Of a DNA stretch of 64,000 nucleotides, positions 43,317-55,489 are shown one piece after another. Positions within the stretch are counted from its first letter, which is position 1; each line of letters opens with the position of its first letter. The notes under the pieces were generated by a model. It was not told the DNA's origin, ran no database searches, and was given only the letters and a program-made list of their open reading frames with translations. The position numbers and the translations under genes are program-made. The stretch lies in contig MNCI01023831.1 of NCBI GenBank assembly GCA_015680685.1, forward strand, positions 5,532 through 69,531. The letters run 5' to 3'. The stretch comes from Gnetum montanum (taxonomy: Eukaryota > Streptophyta > Gnetopsida > Gnetales > Gnetaceae).

Positions 43317-45365
43317 ATGCAAGTTGGTCTATTAATATCACACTACAAATTTGATGCTAAGTGTCAATTCAAAATTATACATAGGGATGGAAAAGAATAC
43401 ATCCCATCCCCCTATTACAAAGTCCTCCTCACTGACTTCTACATGCAATTGCTCACACAACTCATAGAGGTTGATGAGTTTAGTGAGGGAATTAGCTCAG
43501 AGGATCATCAATAAGAGAAAGAGGAGTTTGAGATTGAGTAGGAGCTAGACACCTTCATTGGAAGTCTTTGCCAAACTCTAGCTTTCCAAACAATGGCACT
43601 AAACTCTATGTCTCTTACCTCATCAATGGAACAAGTCCCTAGATCCAACTATCCTCATATCCATCCTACCATGTTTAAGTCTACATCCATCATCACCATG
43701 CACAAGACATAACTTGTATCTCAATCCACTTTGTTATTTTCATAGATGTCCTTTTTCACACAACCTAACTTGGTTCACCTAGACATGGTGATGTCTACCT
43801 TAGCATCTCCCTTTAAAATACCATTGGGACCCTCATTGGTACCCTAAGCAACATAAGCATCTCATACCTCATTTGTCCCTTTTGTGCCTTAAGTTCTAGC
43901 ACAAACCTTCTTTTCCTTGTTTAGCCCACCTATGACCACCATAACCCAACCTCTCCCTTTGATACCATAGCCTATTGTGAGATCCCAAGCCTCACAACTT
44001 CTTCCTCAATCATCAACACAAGAATTGTAGCCTAAGTAGATGCCCCAAGGCTTGGATCAAGCTTTCCAAATGATCCATGACCTTAATGAAGAGTTTTGAA
44101 AACTTAAGGTCAATACAACTCAAACGGTCAAGGTTTTAGAGTTCTACCAAGATGATCTTGTAAGCCCTATGGTGTATCAAATAACCTTTCCCACAAGCTT
44201 TCTTATTTCAAAGTTCACCAAATATAATGATGAAAGGGGTCCCAATGCACATTTAGTAACCTTCTAGTTTAAGTGCCTTTTTTTGTAAGCTTGGCCTCAT
44301 ATGATATTGCAAATTTTTTCCATGTCTCCTAAGGGTAAGGATTTAGATTGGTATCGAACCTTGCCTAGGGGTTCTATCTCTTTCCTTGATAACTTGATCA
44401 ACCAATTTATCAACCACTCTAGATACAATTTAAAGTAAGTTGCCACATTGGATTAATTGATGAAGGTGAGGCAGGAGCCACTTGAATTGATTAAAAGGTT
44501 CATTCAAAGGTGGAACTCAATACTTAACAAAATCCCAAATCCTATTGTTGAAACCCATATCTTGGCCATCTACAAGGAAGTAATAAATGACTTCATCTAG
44601 TCAAAGATGTACTATTTAGAGCTGTGGTCACTAAGCCAAGGCTTCTCACAAACCAAGAACATTGAGGAGGCAACTAAAACAAGCAATGACCTAGCCTACA
44701 TTGCTTATAAAAATGAACATGTGAGAAGAGATAATAATAAAACCAAACAAGAATATATAATCATGGCTATAGTAGCAAAAGATACAAAATAAGAAGAGAA
44801 TATGGGATCACCACCACATAACACATCCCCTGACTCATCACAACCATCCACTTCCTACACCCCAAATTAACCAAGACCAAAATTTGGATGAAAGGATAAG
44901 TCTAAGTACACAAAGTTGCCTATGAAGCCCTTTGAGATCTCAGCATAGTTTCTGAAAGACAATTATATACAACATAAGCAACTATCTAAAGAAGATTATA
45001 AGAGGTATGATCATCTTAGTGACATAGCTAAAGATCCAACAATAGCTACCAAAGATGATCCTAAGCTACCAAGGTACTTTAGGCTAGATATGTATAATCA
45101 TTATCATCCAGTGGCTCATCATGACACCAATTTTTACCTAGCATTAAAGGATGATCTCTAATAGATGATAAACCATGGAGAGTTGGTAGTTAATGATCCC
45201 AACCCTCCAAGAGCCAACAATATATCCAATATTGTGGCTTGTTCATGGAAACCAAATGGTCTAATCCTCCTAGATAACCATTTTTCATCAAAGTACCACA
45301 ATGATGTAAAGCATAAAGCCAATAGAGCCCTTCATCATATGGGTATCACCTCCTTCTATTCCTAA
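43317..45365 (+). pseudogene. Tat gag relic
   Basis: Gag forms the cytoplasmic particle that packages element RNA. After a proline/threonine/serine-rich N-terminal region, the frame reads FPTSFLISKFTKYNDERGPN then AHLVTF (family 'KFxKYDGxxDPxxHLxxF'), DLDWYRTLPRGSISFLDNLI and NQFINHSRYNLK ('AxxWYxxLxxxSIxSFxxLxxxFxxxYxxN'). Next is QEPLELIKRFIQRWNSIL, the retrotransposon gag hallmark. Then comes a basic region and RYFRLDMYNHYHPVAHH. At least ten stops occur. No CCHC zinc knuckle was seen. Confidence 0.75.
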
Positions 45366-45814
45366 GGATCCTCTTATCATATGTGTCCCCATTTCCATGG
45401 CATCAACTTCATAACATAACCAATGAGTTACTGATACTCCAAAGCCTAGGGAACTATTCATTATCTAGGTTCCTCCACCTTCAACAAGTAAGACCATAAT
45501 AACTCATGACCAAAGTTCACCTATCATGGCCCATAATTTAGAGGTTAGCAAGAAATAATCATCACAATCATGGCAAAGAAAAAACCAACAAATGAGCCCA
45601 CTAAAGGTAAACAACTAACACCTACATCAAGATCAACCATATCCATGGACAAGAGGCCTAAGACACATGCATCAAAACCCAAGCCACAAGCCCAAGGAAG
45701 AATGGAGGAGGTTAGAACCGCTAATGTCAAACATCACAAGCCAAGGAAAAGAGTCTTCTTGAAACAATGGAAGAAGCAAAATGATCTCTTAAGAAAAAGA
45801 ACACATCACTAAAC

Positions 45815-46440
45815 TTGTATGAATTGGTCATGATCTCTCCTACATACAGGGATGCACTAGCTCAAGTGTTGACTTCTATCCCTTTGAGCATAGACATGTC
45901 TACCAATAGAGAGTCGGTCCACTCTTTTATTGAGCAAGCTTTACTTAGGAAAAATGGGCATGAACCATGCTCAAATTCCATGATAGTGAAGAAAATATTT
46001 TCTCTGGAAATGGAGAAGTGCTATCTACTTCTCTTGTTATCATCATGTGTGTTGGTAGATACAAGGTTCACCATGTTCATGTGGATGATGTAGTTACTAC
46101 AAACATGATATCATATTCCATTTTTGACAAGTTAGGTTTAACCAAGAATATCTAAGTGACCACTACCTTAGTGCTCAAGTAATTTAATGATTCATGAGTA
46201 GTGTAAGGTTCCATCTCCTTGGATTTCATAGATATAGAGCAATTCCCCACATCCACTAACTTCCTAATGGTCAAGGAGACACCTATCTTCAACTTAATCC
46301 TAGGAAGGCCATTGTGGGTGAAGCTTTGGGTAGTTTCATCTCCTATACATTAAGAGATTCAATTTCCATACAAGGGTAGAAAAATTATGATCTATGGGGG
46401 CAATTTATTACCACCCTTAGATAACTATGTTAACATTAAC
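45815..46440 (+). pseudogene. Tat aspartic protease relic
   Basis: The protease would cleave the polyprotein. EVLSTSLVIIMCVGRYKVHH then VHVDDVVTTNMISYSIFDKL aligns with 'xxVxVxxxxVxRVLVDTGSSVDILFYDAFxKLGL'. The catalytic DTG has become DDV. Further on, FNLILGRPLWVKLWVVSS matches 'YNAILGRPxLxxLxAVxS', and IQFPYKGRKI the following block. A frame change lies near 45960. The pol domains expected next are absent. Confidence 0.7.
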
Positions 46441-46784
46441 TAAGGTTCAAGGGTAGAGTTTCAAGAGGAAACTCTCAACGCTTAGATTGAGGCCAACAAT
46501 CATGAGAGCAACAACAATGTGAGTAACACCAACTCTACGACATGAGATAATCAACTAAAATTTCCTACAATTTTCCATGCTAAATGAGAGAAATGGTAAC
46601 CATAGGATCATGCCAAAAGAATTTCTTAATTTCTCAAAGATCAAGAAACAAGTTCATGGTAAATGTCTCATCCATTCTTTTGCCAATCATTTGTTTACAT
46701 TTACAATGTTTTATCATGTTTCAATGTTAGCTCTAACCTTATGTGCTCTTTTGAGAGCATCCAATACTTTCTAGGCAAGTATGG

Positions 46785-46920
46785 ACTATGGTCTACTAGA
46801 GCCTAAAACTAGTACTATGGCTACTAAGGCCTGAAATTGGCTACATTATGACTTGTTGAGGCCTAAAATTGGTAAAGAAATGATTGACCAAGACTTAAAA
46901 CTATGAACATAATGACCTCT
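46785..46920 (+). repeat. Four units of the Tat 3' repeat
   Basis: 'ctactagagcctaaaactag', 'ctactaaggcctgaaattgg' and variants. They belong to the same family as 35648-35936. Arriving about 350 bp after the protease, they show that RT, RNase H and integrase are deleted from this element. Confidence 0.7.
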
Positions 46921-49900
46921 TATTTTCATCCTTATGCTAATATTGTGGCTAATTCACCTAATTTTAACATCCAACAACATCATATTTTACTTACTAGTTT
47001 CATTGTATATCGTTGTAACCTTTACCATTTATGTTTACATGAACATGTGAAATATAGAAAAACATAGGAACATAGATACAATTAAAATCTATGATCCAAG
47101 GGTAGTTAAGGGAGAAAATGACACATCAGTATCGTCAAAGGAGGGACTAAGGACTCATATGTTTCACAAAATATTGAAGGATGCTACATCATCATTGCAA
47201 ATCCCCTCAATCTTAGGATTTCATAATGTTGATAATTTCCTTACATAATAGAAGAACCTTATCATGAATTGAGAAAATTCTTATACAAAGTAATATTCCA
47301 TTGGGAAAGGCACTAGCATAGGTCTCCTTTACTAAAAAGGTAAAGTTATTAAGCTTACCATCGTAAGGAATACTAGAGAGTGTCATGCAACCACTAAAAC
47401 TATTTAAGGTTTAGAGACGATAGTCCTTTACATCCAAGGAACTTGTTTTTACATAATATCATAGCATGAAGTGAATGAAAATTGTTGGTAGTCATTTTGA
47501 AATTTGCATACAAATTTTGAACCATTTCATGGGTATTTGTATATTTTGACTAATTCATGTTGGTATAGTAAACATCAATTATTTTCAAATGTTTGTTTGT
47601 CTCTATGATTTCGTTTTAGTAGCATTTAATCATTTATAAATTATTTTAGAGATTATTTCATGTGAGATGCAAATGTTAATTTGTTGTACTTTTTGAATGC
47701 AATTCCTCATATACTTTTGTTTGGTAACTTTTCCTATACTTGAGATCTTTTGAGTTCATCTTATTTTTACACTTTAATCCAACATATGAATAGCAAAAAA
47801 ATAGATAAATTATTTAATTATTATTAATAAAAAAATAATAAAATGAATAGAAAATTAAATTAAATTTAAAAAATTAGGGCACATAGCCCCTTGTATGGGC
47901 CATGCTACCCCTGTAGGGGGGTAGCATAGTCTTGTGCAAGACGATGCTGGGCCATGAGGGTAGTACTACCCTTATGTTGAGGGTCATACCTTTTGACAAG
48001 TATCACCATCATCTAATGCCACCTACTATCCAAATGTTGCACCACCCTAGCTACACTACCAATACCATGTTGTTGCTCCCAGCCCACCCCACCAAGTGGT
48101 ACAACCACTTGTCATTGCCTCGCTAACATCCATTACCATTCTTCCCATCAAATCACTGCTAGGGTGCTAGTTGGTAGTGTATACCTACCATGTTGATGCA
48201 TGGTAGGATAGAGGTATAGCTTTGTGCATCTATTGTACTTTATGCCTAGCAGCACTACCGCGTCACCACTCTCCATGCCTACCATTTTGGCCATAGTCAT
48301 TGCCTTTTGCTACTATGACTCTGCAAAGCAAGCATGGACCCCTATTCCTACCATCTCCCTCCACCTTCTACTACCACCAACTCCATCATTTTCATGCCAA
48401 TGTTGTGCACAACTACTGTGGCCACATGATAGGGGGACATATTGGCCCTATAAAAGGTCATATAGGCCATGTAGGGGTCGCACAGGTCTACATAGGCTAT
48501 GCAGTCCCACATAGGGTCACACTAGTTCTTAGGGCCATGTGCTATGATGCCCTCTCATGGACCATCTCTACTTGATGCCTTTGTTACTTGTTGTCACTTC
48601 TCTACCTCTATGACATCTTGCTATGCCTTGTTCTATGCCTGCAGTAACCACTACTCTTTTTTGCCCCCATGTAAGCAACCCTTGCCATTGTTGTTTTCAT
48701 TGATCTTCTTCATTCACACTATGTCCTCCCTCATCCACAGTTCTTAGCATGGATGCCATCATTTCACACTCTGTCTTCCCTCTCCTAAGTTGGTCAGTGT
48801 GGATGCAACTCAACCATGCTACCCCACCTTTCTTCCACGTTGGTTAGCATGGATCCAACATGGATGAGACTGACCACACTACTTCACCATTGACACCATC
48901 ATTGCACTACACATGTATAGATGAAACCCTTGTGTGCACTATGTAGGCCTTACAACAAGCTATGTATCCACATCTTGATACCCACCTACAAGAACACACA
49001 ATACCACTCACCTCTACGTAGTGGCCCCAACCCTTGGGGCTTGCAAACACTATGACTAACCATGGCATCATCCAGTAGTGTCACAAGCATGGCATGACTA
49101 AAAACCACTACAAAAATTCTATTGTCATGTTTCCTACCACTGTTTGTTATCCTCTACCTCACCCACAATCATGCATTGCTCTGTACATGCACTACCTCAT
49201 ATAGGCCTTCACAACCATGACCCACCTCATGATGCACACTTGTAGCCCTCATGATTCATAATAATTAAAAGCCTTGGCATTGCATCCTACCAACGCCATG
49301 CCACCCACCTAATCCATTCCCATGCATCACACATCCATTGCCACCTCACATTGCAACGAAACCATGGCATGCTACTATCAGGTCCATGAAAAGACTATGT
49401 AGGCCCACTTGAGGTATGTGGAAAAAATGTAGGTTGCTATGTGCTACTATGTAAAATCCCTCACAAAAGATCTAACTACCACTATGCAGCCCTACTCATC
49501 TCATCACCAATGAGGTTCTCAGTCATTGCTATCATGACAAACCCTCTATTGTTGCCTTGCTTCTCTCCCGTGTAGCCTATATAGGCTAGCTTGGCCACTA
49601 TTAACTGTCACCAACAACAGGAAACCTACCAAGTTATGGCCCTACCTTGAAAATGATAAATAAAAAATAAAAATAAAAATAAATATTGCATCACTTTCCT
49701 CTCTATTTTTTTTCTATATTCTTTATCCTCATGCAAATTTATTTGGTATATATTACATGCATTTTTATTCTTTTTTTACATACATATTACTTATCTTTAT
49801 ATTATCTACCATTACTTCCATGTACCCCACTTCTTCCTAGCTAACAGTTTTTTTATTTTCACTATATACCATTTAACATTCTACTTTTATGATTTCTATT

Positions 49901-50406
49901 CTTCTTATATAATTCATCATACTCTTTATAATAAATTAATTACCTATATACCTATTATCTCCTTCTTGTTCATACTGCTTGGACTTTTACTTTAGTTTTC
50001 TTCTATCTATTTGTCTTATGATCTTATATATTGATCCATGTTGTATCTATTACTTACTTATACTCATATATATTATCTATATTATCCATTAATAGTATGT
50101 TTAACCCATGGCCTTCCAAGGGCTACAACTTGCAAAATGTAACTTTGTGTGACCATGTTGGACCATATATAGCCTACTTTACCTTATTTGACCTTGTTTG
50201 TCTTTGTCCCCATTATGTTTTAACCCTTCTTGACCTTATTTAGCACCATTTTATATGGTTTTGACCATGATTTGATAGACATGATTTTATATGGTTTCAT
50301 GTCTTGACCTTATTTGGCATCATTTTATATGGTTTTAACCATTGTTTAGCCTTTGATTGGTAGGGGGGAATTGGTTGCATCTTTGACCATCATTTGATAC
50401 TGTGTA
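46921..50406. other. Internal stretch of the second Tat element or nested insertion
   Basis: 46.9-47.8 kb is AT-rich without a recognised feature. 47.88-49.65 kb is richer in GC, full of short 'catgcca', 'caccacc' and 'ataggcc' motifs, and bounded by A/T-rich tracts. It has no convincing ORF. A palindrome cluster lies at its left edge. Confidence 0.35.
47902..47971. repeat. Cluster of three perfect palindromes
   Basis: atgctacccc/ggggtagcat (10-bp arms, 6-nt loop, 47902-47927), gtcttg/caagac (47929-47942) and gggtagtactaccc (14-bp uninterrupted palindrome, 47958-47971) lie within 70 bp. Confidence 0.8.
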
Positions 50407-50470
50407 ACCATGGCTTACTAAGGCTTTAAATTGGTAACATGGCCTGCTAAGGCCAAAAACTAGCAAAAGT
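50407..50470 (+). repeat. Two units of the Tat 3' repeat
   Basis: 'cttactaaggctttaaattg' and 'cctgctaaggccaaaaactag', separated by 'gtaacatgg'. Confidence 0.6.
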
Positions 50471-51157
50471 GTAACCATGCTTAACCATGTTTGACCCTGC
50501 ATTACCTTGTATTGCATTATAGCCTTTGTTGACATTACTTGGATACTTGTATGGCCATTGTTACAACATTTTGTCTCATTTATGCATTATCACCATAGTA
50601 TTTTGCATTATTACTAGCATTATTTTATTGGTTTTATCAATTTTTATCATTTTTTTATAGAGGTATCACTTGATGTGCTTATGCTTTCATGCAGATTAAG
50701 CTAGGAGGATGAAGAAGCAAACTTAACTATCCTTAAAGCCTAGGTAAACCCCTCTCATGATGTTGTCAAAACAACTTGACCTTAAATACCCAAATCTTAA
50801 AACCTTAAACCATTTTACTCTACAACCTAGAAGTATCTTGACTACTAATAACCTTGAAAACATAAATATCATGAAGGGTTTCCTAGTTAGAATTCCCATA
50901 TAAACCATAATGGTGTGAAAAAAAGGCATGAAACCTAGTTCCTCACTAGAACTCAAGCCTACTCATGCCCTCATCAAACCCTTATGCAACATTAAATCCA
51001 TCATATAGCTTTGGTTATATCTAACACTCACATGTTTTCTTGTAATGTTATTTTTCATTATTGATAGATTGTATTAAATGATTAATGCTGAAAAATTCAA
51101 TAATCTACACAAAGAAATCATATATGACATATTTCTCATGAATAAGAAGCATTACCA

Positions 51158-51275
51158 TATTCTACCAAGGCCTTAAAGTAGCACTACAATCTTCTAAGAC
51201 CTTAAACTGGCACCATGGCCTACCAAGGCCTAAACTAGCAACATGGCCCATCATAACCTTAAATTGGAAACATTG
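51158..51275 (+). repeat. Four units of the Tat 3' repeat
   Basis: 'ctaccaaggccttaaagtag', 'cttctaagaccttaaactgg', 'cctaccaaggcctaaactag' and a diverged fourth. They lie upstream of the 3' LTR of the same element. Confidence 0.65.
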
Positions 51276-52169
51276 GTGACTTGGAAAGCTTGGTTTTCTT
51301 CATTATTTTACATGGCCTTATGCTTTGTGACATGACAACATGCTTTCCTTGATTGGTTTTCTTGTCCTCTTAGAGTTATGCTTGCAAGGTGAATCTTGAA
51401 GTCATGATGCAGGTACAACTCATCATGGCACTAAGTCATCACATGACCTTGATGTGCAAGATTTGGTGAGTTTATCTTGTTGTTTCAAGAGTGCTTGTTT
51501 CCTATTACCATTTTTTTGGACCTAAACCTATAGCCTAAATATAATCTTCCTTACCCTATGTAACAATGATGACCTATGATGACACATGCACTATGGTTGT
51601 ATGACATCCCATCATCATGCTCCATCTTCAAGTCCATTAAATGTAACACAAGCTCATTCAATGGGAGAAACCATTAAGTCCATGAAATGTAACACCTCTT
51701 GTTTGGTGGGAAAACTAAGTCCATTGGATGAAACATAGCTCACTCACTAGGAAAGCCATGTCAAAGCTAGTTTCGATAAAGAAATCCAATGAAGATTCAC
51801 TCCAAAAAAGGAAACAAATGGGAAAGCAAATTTCCAAGAAGTTAAATCATCTACTAAAGACAAAATTTCCAAGATGATGATTCCAAACATATAAAGGAAG
51901 GACTCTAAATGGCCTAAAGCCCTTGGAGTGAAGTGATGGTTCCTTGCATCTACTGAGTAAACCACATTTCAAGATACAATATGTTAGTGCCACATCACAA
52001 CCATGGTGTCAAAACTTGCAGTGCATTATTAGTCTTCATAACTGACTCCCTATAACCCCATTACCATTACCATTTCTTCATCATATCCTTATCCCATCAT
52101 CACAAGCACTCTTTGGCATTGTTAGACATGATTGAATTAAGCATAAAGAAGGAACATCAATGGTGGACT
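51276..52169 (+). mobile_element. Tat element, end of the 3' untranslated region
   Basis: The last ~150 bp ('cccatcatcacaagcac' to 'gaaggaacatcaatggtgga') match the minus-strand element at 11470-11560. The purine-rich stretch just before 52170 is the likely polypurine tract. Short 'aagtccat.gaatgtaaca' repeats lie at 51630-51730. Confidence 0.5.
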
Positions 52170-52599
52170 TGCAATGGTATTTTTTATTCTTTGTCAACGC
52201 CTCTCTAGTTAATCTTCTAGCCACCAACAAAGAGGGGTCATTGCAACACCACTAAAATATGCATGTTGTAGTCATTTTTCATCATGTAGCATTCACCCCA
52301 TGAAATCCAATGTAAAACAACATTGTAAATGTGAAGATTATAACCCATGAGGGGAAATCTCACATATTTCACACTTTTGAGGCTAAAAATACCTTATAAG
52401 TGGTTAAGGCTTCATCCCCCAAGTGACAAAAGTCACATAGTCTCTATATTTGGGCTTGGGGGGTTTCACAAATTCATTTTGGAATGCCAAAAATGCAATT
52501 TGATGGGATTTATGGGGGGTATACACTTTTCTACACTAGAAACAACTACAAGGAGGGTAAACCTCACCTACTCCTAATCTAAAGGGGTACAACCTCCCT

Positions 52600-53125
52600 C
52601 CACAACATGGAAAGCTTCCTCCCTAGCATATAAACTTTACATCTTAACATGAAAGCTTCAAGCCTAGTGTGGAAACTTCATGCCTAACATGGAAATTTGA
52701 TGACCAGTGTGGAAACTTCATGCCTAGTGTGGAAAATTCATGCCCAATGTGGAAACTTCATGGCTAGTGTGGAACTTCATGCTCAACATGGAAACTTCAT
52801 GCGTAGTGTGTAAACTTTTGGCCTAGCATGAAAACTTCATGCCCATCATGAAAACTTCATGCCTAGTGTGGAAACTTTATGCCCATCATGGAAACATCAT
52901 GGCTACCATGGAAACTTCATACTTAGTGTGGAAACTTCATGCTTAGTGTGGAAACTTCATTCCTTGCATGGAAACTTCATGCCTAGTTTGAAAACTTCAT
53001 GCTCAGTGTGGAAACTTCATGCACAACGTGGAAACTTCATGTCTAGTGTGGAAACTTCATGCTTAGCATAGAAAATTTATGCCTAGTGTCAAAACTTCAT
53101 GTCCATTATGGAAACTTCACGCCCA
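52600..53125 (+). repeat. 20-bp tandem array, about 25 units
   Basis: The consensus unit is gtggaaacttcatgcctagt, with most variation in the last 8 bases (tgcccatca, tgctcaaca, tgcttagca). A few units are 19 or 21 bp. It lies in the upstream (U3) part of the LTR, about 300 bp before the TATA box. Confidence 0.9.
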
Positions 53126-53958
53126 ACATGGATGATCTCCCCCCTAGCTTGGAAGATCTCCCCTAGCCTAGAAGATTTGCTTGCACATGGAAGATCTTCC
53201 TCATCCTAGAATGTCTACTCCTAGCATATAAGCCATCCTCCCAACATCGATGCCATCCTTCTATTACTATTTTTAGTAAATAGAATGGCCATGGGGGTAA
53301 GAAACTTAATAGATATGGTAACCCCTCAAATGTGGCACCTATTCCACCTAAAACATAATAAAAGTTTGCAGCCGATTTTCAACTATAATCAAGCCAATTT
53401 GCAACATGATTTATGCCCCAAAATCCTATATAACTAATGACCAAACATGATAAAGGGGATTTACAATTTTTGTAGAAAAAAGCCTTTGGTGTTTCAAGCA
53501 TTTTTAGCACCAAAGAGCTCTTGAACCCTTTCATATAAGCAGCTCCTTGGATTCTTATCAGTGTGGAATCCTTATGGCCTTGTAACCCCCATTACCCCCC
53601 TAGGAATTTGGAATCTTTGGGCTTCTATGCTACACTCTTATGATCCTCAAATTCCAACATAGTGCATTTTGGTAGCCCAAATCCCTCACACTTCTCACTT
53701 CACTATAACATGAACATTAAAAATCTAATGTAAGGAATAGTAAAGGCTTAAAAGCATTAGGAGTTGTGAAGCATTTGGATCATGGAGCAATGGATTTCAA
53801 GCATCCGCTGAAGTGAACCCCCCTCCTACCCCAAGCACATTTTTGTACACATTTCTTAAATAATTCTTTATTTCTTTTAAAATAAAGTTTATAGTTCAGT
53901 TTGTTTGCAATATAGATTTTTTTTTTTGAGAGAATGTTCGGGAATGTATTACTGAAAG

Positions 53959-54225
53959 NNNNNNNNNNNNNNNNNNNNNNNNNNNNNNNNNNNNNNNNNN
54001 NNNNNNNNNNNNNNNNNNNNNNNNNNNNNNNNNNNNNNNNNNNNNNNNNNNNNNNNNNNNNNNNNNNNNNNNNNNNNNNNNNNNNNNNNNNNNNNNNNNN
54101 NNNNNNNNNNNNNNNNNNNNNNNNNNNNNNNNNNNNNNNNNNNNNNNNNNNNNNNNNNNNNNNNNNNNNNNNNNNNNNNNNNNNNNNNNNNNNNNNNNNN
54201 NNNNNNNNNNNNNNNNNNNNNNNNN
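53959..54225. other. Assembly gap (267 N)
   Basis: The gap follows a T-run (53918-53929) and 'gagagaatgttcgggaatg', which has no counterpart in the matching LTR at 42150. LTR sequence resumes at 54226. An unsequenced insertion, with the T-run as the antisense poly(A) of a LINE or SINE, is one reading. Confidence 0.6.
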
Positions 54226-54426
54226 GATGCATTTATTTTCTCATATCTACATTGCAATTTTATTTTTTTTATACCCATGCTTTTCATTTTGTATGTTCCT
54301 AGGTGATTTTTTGGACTATCTAGGGTACCTTGGATTCCATTTTTCAAAGGCCTTATGGATTTGGGGTTAAAGCTCTTATGCTAGAATTTTTAGTTTTCTA
54401 GTGACTAATTATTTTAGTTTCTATAG

Positions 54427-54795
54427 AGTGCAAGTTTATTTTTGTGTTTCTTTGAAATTATATCAACATTTTCAATTAAATTTATCCACATCATTTTCAC
54501 ATGTTGTAATTCCTTGGGTGATTGGCAAGATTTTCCATGGTGCTTTAGATCCTTTTCTTGAGGCCTATGAATTTTGAAGTTAAATTATTTTGCTCTAAAA
54601 TATTTGTTTTTCTCATATTGATAAAATTTGTACTAGTCTAAACTTTGTTCTTATAACAATTTTTATTATTTTAATAAAATTTGTAGTTCGTTTGTTCCAT
54701 GCAAGTTTATTTTTAATTTCTCTATTGCTAGATTTGCATTTTTCATTACAATTAATCACTTCATTTACAAATCTCAAGTCCCTAGCTAAAAATGC
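54427..54795 (+). repeat. Duplicated 3' parts of the Tat LTR
   Basis: 'ccttgggtgattggcaaga', 'gatccttttcttgaggc' and 'ttttaataaaatttgtagttcg' repeat blocks from 53870-54390 in diverged form. The end of the LTR is therefore internally duplicated, or a second partial LTR follows. Confidence 0.5.
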
Positions 54796-54799
54796 TAAG

Positions 54800-55238
54800 T
54801 GGTCTTACTCATGTTGTTACAAAATAAAATGTTAAATTATTAAGTGTTAGAAAGTAAAGTTAAGTGCATTAAGAGTAAAATGCTAAAAATAAACTAAGTG
54901 CTAGTTTAAGTGTTACAATGAAAGAAATTGATCTTGATTTATTACTCTCATGCAAAAGTATCTAGCTACATTATGCACTCAAATAAAACTCTGTACAATA
55001 AACTCAATTCATGTTATGAGTACTCAAAATAAATTTCTGTTGAGTCTTATGGAAGAAGGCTTTAATAGTCTAGCTATGATAATGAAAAAAGGTGCCATAA
55101 ATGTAGATGATGCATGCATTTATATAAGATTTAGGTGGAATGACATCAATGCATATGCGTTGATGTACTGAAAAATACATTAACATGGTTACATTAATGC
55201 ATGCACATCAATGCACTAGACCAAAATATTATTCATCA
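54800..55238 (-). repeat. Athila-like LTR, partial (minus strand)
   Basis: On the minus strand it starts TGATGAATAATA (55238). It has 'gtgcattgatgtgcatgcat'-type direct repeats, a TATA box (cttatataaat near 55125), 'tttgagtgcataatgtagc' and 'catgagtaagaccacttagc', in the order of the LTR at 2453. Its distal part is cut off at the Tat LTR. Confidence 0.55.
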
Positions 55239-55489
55239 TACGTTTATGACTAATTAAAAAACTTGTCTTCAAGTGAATAAAAATGGGATAGAGTTGCTTA
55301 CAAATTTTGGGAAGTATGGGACTAATAGAAAACTGACCAATGATGACAACACATAACTTTGAGTACCACATTAAAAAATGTTTGAGTGGTTATAATGAGG
55401 GGAAACAAAATTAGATACCAGATAAAAAATTAACAAGCACTAGTCATATAAAATTAATCAGGATGAAGTTATCACAAAGTGCATAATGA

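Larger units (their letters stand above)
52170..54426 (+). repeat. 3' LTR of the second Tat element (~2.26 kb, with gap)
   Basis: Starts TGCAATGGTATTTTTTATTC with the terminal stem-loop (52180-52240). It contains the 20-bp array (52600-53125), the 'gttactatttttagta' block, a TATA box (cctatataac near 53426), an AATAAA at 53880 and a 267-base gap. The right end near 'agtgactaattattttag' is inferred from the 5' LTR end. The array is about four times longer than in the matching 5' LTR as assembled. Confidence 0.65.

Noticed and set aside
47880-49650. A protein-coding gene in the GC-richer block
   Set aside because: Open frames are short, overlapping and low in complexity, with no splice-bounded coding pieces recognisable.
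53780-54347. Three ORFs of 122-150 codons
   Set aside because: They run through the 267-base N gap and consist mostly of unknown residues.
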